A stretch of DNA of 41,278 nucleotides. It comes from Parvularia atlantis. Its lineage: Eukaryota > Opisthokonta > Rotosphaerida. This document shows, piece after piece, positions 20,469-30,138 of the stretch. The position numbers were made by a program, and so were the translations under genes. Within the stretch, counting starts at the first letter, position 1; each line of letters begins with the position of its first letter. Below the pieces are notes generated by a model. It made no database searches. It was not told the DNA's origin and was given only the letters and a program-made list of their open reading frames with translations. The DNA lies in assembly GCA_943704415.1 (NCBI GenBank), contig CALSCO010000776.1:1-41278 (forward strand), read 5' to 3'.

Positions 20469-22611
20469 ATGGCCGACGTGCTTCTGGCCGCGAGCGACGG
20501 CGGCGCGACCTCGCCCGACGACTTCTCGATTGCGGTCAAGGCGTACTCGGCCGCCGTCTTCCTCTTCACCTGGTGCGCCGTTGCGCCCGTTGCGCCTCTG
20601 CCTGACTCACGTTATCGAAGGATCCTCATCCTCCCGAGCGAGTGGGCGTGGTTCCCCGTCGGCCGGCCCGGCAGCGGCCTCGTCGGCGTGCGTCCGCTGC
20701 GCTGGGTCTGTTCGCGGCGCAAGGGGGTGATGAGGCGGCGCGGCAGGCGTGCCTCATGATGATCGGCGGCATCCTCACGTTTGCCAAGGCCATGGCCGTC
20801 GTCGGCGACAGCCTCGAGGTGACGCGCGCGCTGTGCGTGTGTGCGGGACCCGCAGACGGCTTACGCGGGCACACGTGCGCGCGCAGGTGCTGTGCCTGCT
20901 CTTTGGCCTGTTCATCATCGCCAACTTCCTGGCGCGCGAGGGCGTGTACGACTACATGGAGATGGTCTTCACCTGGCGCTGCTCGAACGCGTTCGACTTC
21001 ACGTTCCGCGTCGTGTTCATCTGCGGCATCCTCTCGGCGCTGATCACAAACGGTGCACGCTGCGGGTGCCGTCGGGGACGGCGCGCTGACAAAAAAGTGC
21101 GCGCAGACGCCGTGTGCATCTTCATCACGCCGCTCGTCGTGCGCATCTGCCACGACAAGGCCATCCCCTACGGCCCGCTCCTGCTCGCCCTCGGCACGTC
21201 GTCCAACATCGGCTCGGCCGCGACGATCACGGGCAACCCGCAGAACGGTGCGGCGACGGCGCCTGCATGGGCCGCGTTGCGCTCACGCCCGCGCGCCAGC
21301 GCTCATCGCGCTTTACGGCGGCATCAGCTACGTCGAGTTTGCACAGTACATGGTGCCAGTGTCGATCGTGGCGCTGGCCGTCAACTGCGTCTTCATCTGC
21401 CTGCAGTTTGGCCGCGACCTGCGCAACCGCCCGCTCAACAAGCTCTCGGCGTCGCTCTCCAGGCCGCTGCTGGGCACGTACTCGGACGAGGAGTCGCAGC
21501 GCCGGACGCAGGACGAGGGTACGGCGCTGGTGGCCTCGCCCGACATCCTCGACGAGAGCTCGCCGGCGACGCTCGCGCGGATCAACGACGAGGAAGACAT
21601 CGACGCCGCCAAGGCCGCCGCTGTCGCAGCGCCGACCCTCTGGCAGCGCCGGATGGCGACCGTGGCCAAGGTCCTGACGATTCTGTGCACCCTCGGCTGC
21701 TTCACGGCGTTCTTCGTCGGCGTGCCGATCGGCCAGGCCTCGCTCACGGGCGCCGTGGCCATCATCGCCGTGCAGGGCCTGTTCAACCGGCATAACCCGA
21801 AGCAGGAGCTGCTGGACGTGCGTCGAGCTGCCCCGCGCGCGTGCGGTCCGACCGCTCACTCGCGCGACGCCCCAGGTCGACTGGATGCTCATGATCTTCT
21901 TCAGCGGGCTGTTCATCACGGTCGAGGGCGTCGTCGCCACGGGCTACCCCGAGGTCCTGACCGACGCCATCTTCAGCGGCGTCGACCTGGCCTCGCCCGT
22001 CGGCTGCGTGCTCTACGTCATCGTCATCACGGTCGCGTCCAACATGCTCTCGAACGTGCGCGGGTTGTGGTGGCGCGTGTTGAGGCTGCTGACGAGCGCG
22101 CGCAGGTGCCGGCCGTGCTGCTCATCAAGCCGTTCATCAACAGCCTGCCCGACAACCTCAAGTTTGCCTACTGGGGTGCGCCCCGCTGCCGCCGCCGCTG
22201 CGCCGCGCTGTGCCGCTCACCCTCCACACGCAGTCATCGCTGCCTGGGTCACGACCGTCGGCGGCAACCTGACCATCATCGGCTCGGCCGCCAACATCAT
22301 CGTCGCTGAGGTGCGCTCGCGCGTGTGCGCTTGTCGCGTCGCCGGTGGCCTGACGCCGTCGTGAGCAGCGCGGGAAGGCGACCGGGGGCTACGAGATGAG
22401 TGCGTGTGCCCGTGGCGCGCTCGTTGGTGCAGCTGACCCGCCTTGTGTGTGCGCGCGCGCAGCATTCATGTACTTTTTCTACTACGGGTCGTGGACGACG
22501 ATCATCATCGTCACGCTGGTGCGCGCTCGCACGATGCGGCTGCGCGCGTGCTGACTGTGCCTCGCGCGCGCGCAGGGCACGATCCCGCTGTACGTGTTCC
22601 TGCTCGGCTGA
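20469..22611 (+). CDS. ArsB/NhaD/P-protein-type membrane permease
   Basis: Multi-pass ion or anion transporter of the IT superfamily that includes bacterial ArsB and NhaD and the animal OCA2 (P) protein. Start ATG 20469 (MADVLLAASDGGATSPDD). Diagnostic half-repeat motifs are present twice. The first is the GTSSNIGSAATITGNPQN loop followed by LIALYGGISYVEFAQYMVPV; the second is WVTTVGGNLTIIGSAANIIVAE. Other membrane segments: QACLMMIGGILTFAKAM, VLCLLFGLFIIANFL, FRVVFICGILSALITN, CIFITPLVVRICHDK, VDWMLMIFFSGLFITVEG and VLYVIVITVASNMLSNV. A hydrophilic loop of about 80 residues (TYSDEESQRR, SSPATLARINDEED) separates the halves. The end is FMYFFYYGSWTTIIIVTL plus GTIPLYVFLLG, TGA 22609. Exons near 20572-20700 are unresolved: a donor GTGCG at 20572 may splice to an acceptor near 20670. 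Substrate cannot be told. Confidence 0.83.
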
Positions 22612-22694
22612 GCCCGCCTGCGAGCGCTGCCTCTGTTCATGAGACATACAGCCCTGTGCTGGTGTGGAAACGCATTGCCGATCACAGCAGAAGG

Positions 22695-23478
22695 TCACTG
22701 CGCGCTGGTGATGGACGCAAGCTGGTCGCGGATCTTGCCGAGGCCGTCGAGCATCGTGTCGAGCGTCTCCTTGTTGAGCTCGAACGTGATGTGGCGCAGG
22801 GCCGGCATGGCGTCGGTCCGCCCGGGCGTCGCTTGGACCTGATTGGCGAGTGTTCATTGAGCGAGCGAGCGAGCGAGCGAGAAAGCGTGCGCGGAAAGGC
22901 AGCACCTTCATCTCCATCAGGATCGCGGGCTGGGCCATGCGCGAGAACGCGTCGGACGAGGTCTTGACGTCGACGCGCCAGTCGGTGCTGACGAGGCGCG
23001 GCAGGGCGATCTGCGCGGCGGCGGCGGTCTCGCGCCACTTTGGCATATTTTTGGCGATGATGGCCGCGATGAGCTGCTTCAGGTTCTTCTGCAACTCGGC
23101 CGGCAGCAGCTGCACGACCTCGGCCGCGGCCAGGTTCTCGAAGACGGCCTCCTCGGCGACGCGCGCGCAGGCGAGCATGAGCTGTGCGCGTGTCGGGCGT
23201 GTGAGCGAGCAGCGGCGGGCGGTGAGCGCGGCCGCGCACCGCCTGCGCCTGCGCCGGCGACGTCTCGAGCGCCTCGGCGAGCTTCTTGAGGATGGGCGCG
23301 GGGAAGACGGCGTCGCTGGGCGTGCCGCCGTGAGCGCGCAGCAGAGCAGCAGGGACGGGCAACGGCACCCGGGCCTGAGCGCCTGCGCGTTGCGGCCGTG
23401 CGCGTACGCCTGCAGGAAGACCTGCTCGACGAGCTCCTTGGACGGCGCCTTGAGCAGCGCTTCGAACTCGGCGGCCAT
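22695..23478 (-). CDS. COMMD9: COMM-domain protein, COMMD9-like
   Basis: Subunit of the Commander complex, which in animals works with the CCC/Retriever machinery in endosomal recycling. Start ATG 23478 (MAAEFEALLKAPSKELVEQ). Four exons: about 23478-23369, one with FPAPILKKLAEALETSPAQAQA, a long third exon (LMLACARVAEEAVFENLAAA, VVQLLPAELQKNLKQLI, IALPRLVSTDWRVDVKTSS, MAQPAILMEMK) and a last one (VQATPGRTDAMPALRHITFE, LNKETLDTMLDGLGKIRDQL) ending ITSAQ at TGA 22697-22695. The LPRLVSTDWRVDVKTSS block is the start of the COMM domain and is closest in wording to COMMD9. The domain's later leucine-rich segment is complete. The last intron carries a GCGA-type tetranucleotide repeat (22858-22882). 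The gene lies 83 bases from the permease stop and is divergent from the EF-hand gene. COMMD proteins are missing from yeasts. Confidence 0.85.
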
Positions 23479-23642
23479 CTGCGCGGCGCTGCGGTTGAGA
23501 GAGGCGCGAGAGTGAGAGAGAGGGCGACGGAGCGGGCCGCCGCCATCATGGCAAGCGATCAACCGGCGAGTGCCTGCGCGCAGGTGGGCAGCAGGCGCGT
23601 CTGGCCACCTGCCGGATCCGGCCTGGAGCATTTCGTCGTCCT

Positions 23643-23661
23643 TCGTCGTCGTCGTCGTCGT
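23643..23661. repeat. GTC/GAC trinucleotide repeat in divergent COMMD9/EF-hand promoter
   Basis: About six tandem GTC triplets, with further GTC units just upstream, some 35 bases before the EF-hand start codon. The remaining 215-base spacer shows no recognised element. Confidence 0.6.
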
Positions 23662-23693
23662 CCTTCCGCCGCCCCGCACCGACCGACGGAACC

Positions 23694-24653
23694 ATGGTGA
23701 GCACTCGCTGGCGCTGGGTGGGCGGGTGTGGGCCGGGGGCGACAGTGTGCGCGGGCGGCGTGGCGAGAGGGGCGAGGCGGCGTGGTAGTGTGGAGGGAAA
23801 GTGGTTGCTGGGGGGGCGCGCGCGGCGCCATCCCTCGCCGCTTGGCGCCATCCCTCGCCCGCTTACACGGTCGCGATCCCCCCGCGCTCGGCAGGCGTAC
23901 AGCGACAGCAAGATGCAGGGTGCGCGCGCGTGGCGCCCGCGTGGGGGGAGGGGCGTGGGGGAAAGGGCACGCCGCTCATCCTGCCGCTCCCGCCGCGCGC
24001 ACGCACGCCGCGCCCACCAGACTACAAGGACGCGTTCGGCGCGGTGAGCGAGGGCAACGACACGATCCCCGTGACCGAGCTGCCGTCGATGCTGCGCGCG
24101 TTCGGCTTCACGCTGACACAGAAGGACATGTTCAACATCGTCTCGCACTTTGGTCCGCACCGCGCCCTCGTGCCGCTCTCGACATCGCGCCACTCACGCG
24201 ACACGACGCGCGCGCCGCACAGGCAAGAAGGAGTTCACGTTCGACGACTTTGTCGGCGTGATCAAGAGCACGACGGGGAAGCGCAACAACCTCACAGACG
24301 AGGACGTGCAGGACGCGCTGTTCATCTACGACCGCGACGACTCGGGCCTCATGACCGTGAAGGAGCTCAAGCAGAGTGCGCTCTCTCGCGCGCGCGCACG
24401 CGCACGCTCGGGACCGCGAGCTCACACGGCGAACGCGCGCGCCGATGCAGTGCTCACGAGCGCCCCCGGCGAGCCCCTCTCCGACGCAGAGGTGCAGGAG
24501 CTCATCACCAAGCTCGACCTCACCAACGCGACGACGGTCAAGTACGACGGTGCGCGCGCGCACACCCCGCTGCCGTCCCGCCACTGCTACCGCTACCGCT
24601 CACATCCACCGCCAGACGTCGTCAAGTACATGTTCGCCAAGCGCCCGTTCTGA
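23694..24653 (+). CDS. Calmodulin-like EF-hand protein
   Basis: Small calcium-binding protein of about 140 residues, in the length range of calmodulin, centrin and myosin light chains. Exons: 23694-23696 (the ATG alone), 23895-23919, 24021-24152, 24223-24375, 24451-24549, 24616-24653. Phases fit at every join and give MAYSDSKMQDYKDAFGAVSE. The four helix-loop-helix units follow the calmodulin plan: TIPVTELPSMLRAFGFTLTQ, GKKEFTFDDFVGVIKSTTG, LFIYDRDDSGLMTVKELKQM and GEPLSDAEVQELITKLD. Only the third loop (DRDDSGLMTVKE) keeps the full ligand pattern D-x-D-x-S-x-x-x-x-x-x-E; the others are degenerate. That is more like a myosin light chain or divergent calmodulin-like protein than true calmodulin. 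If the ATG-only exon is wrong, translation would start at ATG 23912 with MQDYKDAF. Confidence 0.8.
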
Positions 24654-24838
24654 GCGCGCGCACGCGCTGCTTACTCATGCACGACCATGCACCCGCGCGT
24701 GTCGCCCATACCTCTCCTTCTGTTTTCACGCACGTCCCCATCCCGCGCCCCCCATTTGACTCCCCCCGCTCCATGCCTGTGTCCGTGCCCCGTGCCGTCT
24801 CTCCGTTCGCGTGACACATGGCGACATAGCCGGGCTTT

Positions 24839-27258
24839 TCAGCGCATCGGCGCGCGGCCGCGGCCGGCCCCGCGCGGCGCGGGCGACTCGTCTTGCTTGC
24901 TCGCCGGGTTGCGGATCGTCTCGTCGACTGACAGGATCAGGCATGCGGCCTGGAGCGGGAGGGCGTGTGAGCACCCTCGGCGGTTCCGCCAAAAAAAAAT
25001 GCGCCGCACCTCCGTCGCCGACTGCAGATAGTTGATCTTGACGAGCGCCGGCTCCCACACGAACGCGTCGTAGTTGTTGGTGATCGTCTCGTTGTTGATG
25101 TCCACGCCCCACCACAGGCCCTCTGCCCGCGCGCGCGTGTGCGATCAGTCTGCGTATACGGATGCCGCTGCACCGCGCACCGTTCGACGCGTGCTTCTGG
25201 CGCAGCTTGTTGAGGATGTCGGTCGAGTCGAAGCCGGCGTTGTCGCACAGCTGGCGCGGGATAATCTCGAGTGACTGGAGGGCGCCCGCGGGTCAGGAGC
25301 CAGCAAGCAAAGTGCGTGACGGACGCACCTTGGCGAACGCCGACACGATCAGCTGTTGCTTGCCCTGGATCGTGCGGGCAAAGTCGCGCAGTTGCCTGCA
25401 CACACACACACACACACACCGCGCGCGTCAGACGGGCAGGGCACGTGCGCGGGCGGGGCGCACCGCGAGATGTCCATCTCGGTCGCGCCGCCGCCGGCCA
25501 CGACGTGCTGGTTCTTGAGCGCCCTCCGTACGATCATGATCGCGTCGTGCAGCGACCGCTCGACCTCCTGCACGCGTGCGCCAACGGCGTTGAGCACAGC
25601 ACGCGCACAGGCGCCCTCGCCGCACCTCGATGAACTGCTCCGCACCGCCGCGCAGCACAAACGTGCACGTCTTGGCTTTGGGGCAGCCCGAGAAGAGGTT
25701 GAAGCTGCGCCGGCGACGAGTCGTCAGCACGGACCAGCGGCGCGTGCATTCGCTCCGCGCACCGCTCGCCGCCGATCTGGCGCTCCTCAAACAGCGCGCA
25801 CGAGCCGAGGTGCTCGGGCTTGATACCGTTGACCGACGTCTGCGGCAGAGGCGGCGGTGAGCGGGCAGTCGGCTCCGCAAGCCCGCGGCGCGCACCTGCA
25901 CGCTGCCGCCCACGGCCTTGACCGTGCGCTGCAGGTCGTCCTCGGTCACGCGGCCGGCGCAGAAGATGTCGCGGTCGGCAAAGTATTGCGTGGCGAGGTC
26001 ACCGATGGCCAGCTGCCGCGGGGCGCCGTGCGTCAATGCCAGTGCGTGCGCGTGCGTGCGCGTGCGTGCCTTGGACAGGACGACCTTGGCGCCCGTCGCC
26101 ACGATCTTCTCGAGCTTCTCGTAGATGATCTTCCACTCGGCGTCGACGATCGACTGGTAATCCTCGACGCTGTCGACGCTGTGCGTGTGTGTCAGGCCAA
26201 GCATGTGCGGGATGTAAGGCGCGCCGCACCGGACTTCGGCGTTGTCGCGCTCGGCCTTGAGCTCGAGCTCGATGTTGAGGCAGATGATCTTGGGGTTCTC
26301 GAAGCGCTTGGGCTGCTGCTCAAAGCCCGCGTACGAGAACGTCTTCTTGAACGCGACACCCTCGATCAGCATCGTGTCCTCCATGCTGTGTCGCGTCATG
26401 CGCGCGTGCGTTTGGCGGGCGAGCACGGGCAAGGCGGGCAAGGCGTGGCGCGGCACCTGCCGCCGTTGATCTTCTTCATCCCGATCATCTTCTCGTTCAG
26501 GTCGTCGTCGAGCATGAGCACCGAGTTGACGACGAGCTTCTTGAAAAAGTCACTGCGGAGCGGAGCAGCGTGAGCCGGATGCGTGGCGCAGCAGCGACAC
26601 GCGCAGCGCGGCACCGATGCGTCGCGATCAGCTTCGAGTTCATCGCCGTCGCCGCGAGCTTCTCGAGCGTTTCCCTGAACTCGTTCGCGTTGGCCTGGCG
26701 CGCGCGCACGTGTGTGAATGCTGTGTCGAGAGGCGACGCGACGGGGAGAGGGGGCGCGCACCCGGTTGATGGGCACGGCGACCTGCTTGATGCGCTCCAC
26801 GGCGAGCTGCGCCGCCTTGCGCAGGCCTGTGGCACGCGCACGCTCATGGCGTCAGCACCGGACCGATGCCGATGCGGATGGTGCGCACCCTTGATGATGA
26901 CCTGCGGCGAGACGTTGTCCTCGACCAGCGGCTTGACCTCGCGCAGCAGCTCGCCCGCGAAGACGACGACCGAGGTCGTGCCGTCGCCGACCTCGGCGTC
27001 CTGGGCGCGGGCGATGTCGACGAGGGTCTTGGCGGCCGGGTGGACGATCTCGAGCAGCTTCATGATGGTCGCGCCGTCGTTGGAGATGGTCACGGCGCCG
27101 CGCGCGTCGACCATGAGCTTGTCCATCCCGCGCGGGCCCAGCGTCGACCTGACCGTGTCGGCCACGGCCTGGCACGCGTTGATGTTGGACACGAGCTGGC
27201 CCTTGCCCTGCGACTGGTCCGTGCCCTCGCGCAGGATGATGATCTGCGGCTGGATCAT
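24839..27258 (-). CDS. CCT7: T-complex chaperonin subunit eta (CCT7)
   Basis: Subunit of the cytosolic TRiC/CCT ring that folds actin, tubulin and other proteins using ATP. Start ATG 27258 ([20 protein letters not shown]). Group II chaperonin signatures: [73 protein letters not shown]. Later exons read [129 protein letters not shown] and [20 protein letters not shown]. The C-terminus is [34 protein letters not shown] and a short basic tail [10 protein letters not shown]. The eta-specific opening and [11 protein letters not shown] block fix the subunit. About ten introns; one near 25400 holds a CA repeat. All domains present. Confidence 0.93.
25398..25420. repeat. CA/GT microsatellite inside a CCT7 intron
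   Basis: About eleven CA dinucleotides on the plus strand, between the exon encoding the RQLCDNAGF region and that encoding [10 protein letters not shown]. It is a GT tract on the coding strand directly after the donor side of the intron. Confidence 0.7.
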
Positions 27259-27530
27259 GGCGAGCGAGGCGAGCGAGGCGAGCGAGGCGACGAGACGCGA
27301 CGAGACGCGACGAGAGGAGAAAGTGCGGCGCGTGGCGACGGCCATGCTGCCGCCACTCCACGGCCATGCTGCCACCACTCCGCGGCCATGCCGCAGCCAT
27401 GCTGGTGTCGCGCCACGCTGCACTTGCTCTGACTCACCGTGCAATAATGCTGCGCCAGAGAGGGCCGAAAGGGTGCCATGCTTGGAAGCGAGCGAGCCCA
27501 GCCAGGCGGGACAGTTCGCGCCCATACTGG
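27259..27530. repeat. Divergent CCT7/Phafin spacer with short tandem repeats
   Basis: No gene is supported. Next to the CCT7 start are three or four GCGAGCGAG-type units (about 27260-27291), then ACGAGACGCG units (27288-27315), then CGGCCATGCTGCC-type repeats (27341-27403). The repeats are imperfect. No TATA element was seen. Confidence 0.6.
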
Positions 27531-28975
27531 ATGGCAGCCGTCGGGATCGCGCCGCCCGCGCCGCCCAGGACACGCGACGAGCACGGCCAGGCGCTGCCGC
27601 CGGCGACGTCGTTCGCGAACCTTCAGCACCTGTCGCGCATCGAGCAGGCGTGGAACCAGGTGCGACGGACGAGAGAGCGCAGACGCACCGCTGACTGAAG
27701 CTGTGAGCAGCGCCTGATGGCCGAGCCCGGGCGCGTGTTTGTGCGCGAGGGCGAGCTGCTCAAGGTGTGCCGCAAGGCCGACCAGCCGCGCTACGTGCGT
27801 CGCCTTCTAGCGGCGCTGTCGATGGGCCGTGTGACTGGGCCGCTGGCGCAGTTTGTGCTCTTCAACGACGTGCTGCTCTACGCCCAGTTCACCGTGCTCA
27901 CGCCGCCGGCCGTCGCGAGCACGGCATCGGGGGCGCGCGCTCGCCCGGTCGTGCGCCGCTTCCGCAACCAGCACACGCTGCCGCTGCACGACATGCTCGT
28001 CAAGTCGTCGACGCGCAAGCGTGCGTTCGGCCGATGTCGATGCACGGGCTCATGCGACGTGTGCTCCACAGCGCTCGCGATCGAGATCCGCACGAGCGGA
28101 AAGTCGTTTGTAGTCGTCGCGCCCGACGCCGACGAGCACGCAGACTGGCTGCGCAAGCTGCGGCACTACACCGGCAGCGACGGCACGCCGGGGCGTGTCG
28201 ATGCGCGCTTGCTGACGCCGATTGGCGCGTGCGCAGGGCAGTCGTCCTCGGGTCTGACGGCGCTGGCGCCGGTCTGGGTGCCGGACCATGCGGTGCGTTC
28301 ACGCAGCTGTGTGACTGCCGTCCCTGACGTCGCGGCAGGTGACCGTGTGCCAGCTGTGCGGTGTCGCGCGCTTCGCGCTGCTCAACCGCAAGCACCACTG
28401 CCGCTACTGCGGGCGCTGTGTCTGCGGCGCGTGCTCAGACAAGACGTGGCTGCTGCCGCGCATCGCCAGCTCGCCCGTGCGCGTCTGTCGCGAGTGCTTT
28501 GTCTGCCTCACTGCCGGGGTACGCATGGCGCGTTTCTGAATAGATAGGGAGGCTCACGGCCTTTGCGCAGGCGCCGCCGCGCTACCGACTGTCGACCGCG
28601 AGCAGTGACGCGCTCGAGGCCGCCGTACCGACCGCCGAGGACCCCGTCGACTCGAGCGACGACGAGGAGTTTGGTGCGCGTGCTTTGTCATTGAGTGGGC
28701 CGGCTCACGAGCGAGCAGTGGCCGAGGGCAATCCTTTCTACGACACGCGGCCCCGCAAACCAGCCGCGGCGAGCGCGTCCAGCGGCACCAGCGGGCCCAT
28801 CGGCGCGAGCGGGCCCATCGGCGCGAGCGTGTCAAACGGCGCAAGCCCTCTGACGATCGACTCGACGTCTGCAGCGAGCGTGGAGGTCGAGGCGGCCGCA
28901 ATCACAGCCGACACCGAGCCCGAGACCCAGCCGGTAGCCGACGCCGCACAAGAGGACGACAACCCGTTCTTGTAG
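27531..28975 (+). CDS. Phafin-type PH-FYVE endosomal protein with NPF motifs
   Basis: Homologue of PLEKHF/Phafin, which binds PtdIns3P on early endosomes through its FYVE domain. Start ATG 27531 ([20 protein letters not shown]). Exons: 27531-27659, 27711-27794, 27852-28020, 28072-28292 (a possible in-frame 42-base intron at 28195), 28339 to about 28519, and two more. PH domain: [75 protein letters not shown], then [38 protein letters not shown] and [11 protein letters not shown], with the basic RKHHCRYCG patch and final RVC intact. The tail is acidic and carries two Asn-Pro-Phe motifs (EGNPFYD and the last residues DDNPFL), typical EH-domain ligands that animal Phafins lack. The gene converges on CHMP2 with 31 bases between stops. 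Confidence 0.9.
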
Positions 28976-29006
28976 CACGCGACGCTGTACAAACACACGA
29001 ACGCGG

Positions 29007-29988
29007 TCATTTGAGCTTTGCCAGCCGCTCCATCATCCGCTGGCCCTCCTCGTCCTCTTCGTCCGTGACGGCCGCGCGCGAGGACGACGCGACACCCCTG
29101 GACGGCACCTTGGGCATCTGCGGCGGCCGGCAGGGGCGTTGAGCGAGCCGTCGCCCCATGCGCCACGCGCGACGCACCGCCGAACCGACGCTCACGCCGA
29201 TCTCATCCAGCACCTGGTTCATGATGTTGTCCGACTCCTCTTTATCGTCGCCGTCGTCCATCACGCCGTCGATCGTGTCGTTCACTGCGCCCCGGGACGC
29301 CTGAGCACGCTGTGGCGGCCGGCGCGCCGCCGCACGCACTCATCTCCTCAGTCATGTCGAGCTGCATGCTCTGCTTCGTGTACTGCTCCATGTCGCGGCT
29401 AACCTGTTGCGGGCTGATCACCTTGTTCATCGTGACCATGGCCTGCGCGCACACGCGCGCGCGTCACGCTCGCCGCGCAGCAGCAGCCGCACGTGCCTTG
29501 GTCGCGCCCTTCATCGCGTTACCCATCGTCACACCCGCCGCCACGGCCTTGCAACGGCGTCGTCAGACGCGCGCACGTGGGCGCGGCACTGGGACTCGCG
29601 CGCGCACCGACGTCTGATAGCCGACGCCGGCCACCTGCGCCTTGACCTTGAGGTTCTTGGCTTTCTGCTCGCGCAGGCGCATGAGCTGCTTGGCGAGCGT
29701 CTTAGCGCCGGCGGTGTTGCCCTTGCCGCGCGGATGGCCGTCAGCGTCATCGCGACGGGGCGGGCGTGGCACCTGCTTGGCCATCTTCTTGATGTCGTTG
29801 ACCAACTGCTGCTCCTGGCGGTCGAGCGCGGCGCGGTCGCGGTCCAGCTCGCGCTGCACCTTGCCTAGGTCGCGCCGCGTGTCGCGCATCTGCTCTGTTT
29901 GACCGGATGACGTGAGCGTGCGCGGCGTGCGCGGCGTGCGCGGCCGGGGCTCACGCTTCGGATCGGGCGCGCTCCCAAACAGGCTCAT
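29007..29988 (-). CDS. CHMP2: ESCRT-III subunit CHMP2/Vps2
   Basis: Filament-forming ESCRT-III protein that acts in multivesicular body sorting, cytokinetic abscission and membrane repair. Start ATG 29988 (MSLFGSAPDPKREPRPRTPR). The basic first helix region reads MRDTRRDLGKVQRELDRDRA and QLVNDIKKMAKQ. An intron (29772-29722) then joins to GNTAGAKTLAKQLMRLREQK, matching the KMAKQGxxxAxxxMAKDLVR pattern of the family; its acceptor is AAG. Next come VTMNKVISPQQVSRDMEQYT, MQLDMTEEM, NDTIDGVMDDGDDKEESDNI and MNQVLDEIGVSVGS. The last exon ends in a MIM1-type helix, RMMERLAKLK, the Vps4 MIT-binding motif. Length, charge split and motifs are as usual for CHMP2. Whether it is 2A- or 2B-like cannot be told. 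About five introns. Confidence 0.9.
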
Positions 29989-30138
29989 CGCGCACGTGTC
30001 CTGCTGTGGCTGCTGTGGCTGCGAGCGCGGTCAGAAGCAGGGCAACAAGCACAGCAGGCACAGCAGGTGCAGCAGCCCCCCACAATCTGTCATCTTTGTC
30101 GAATATCGAGCACACACAACAGCGGGACCCGCGCATTT

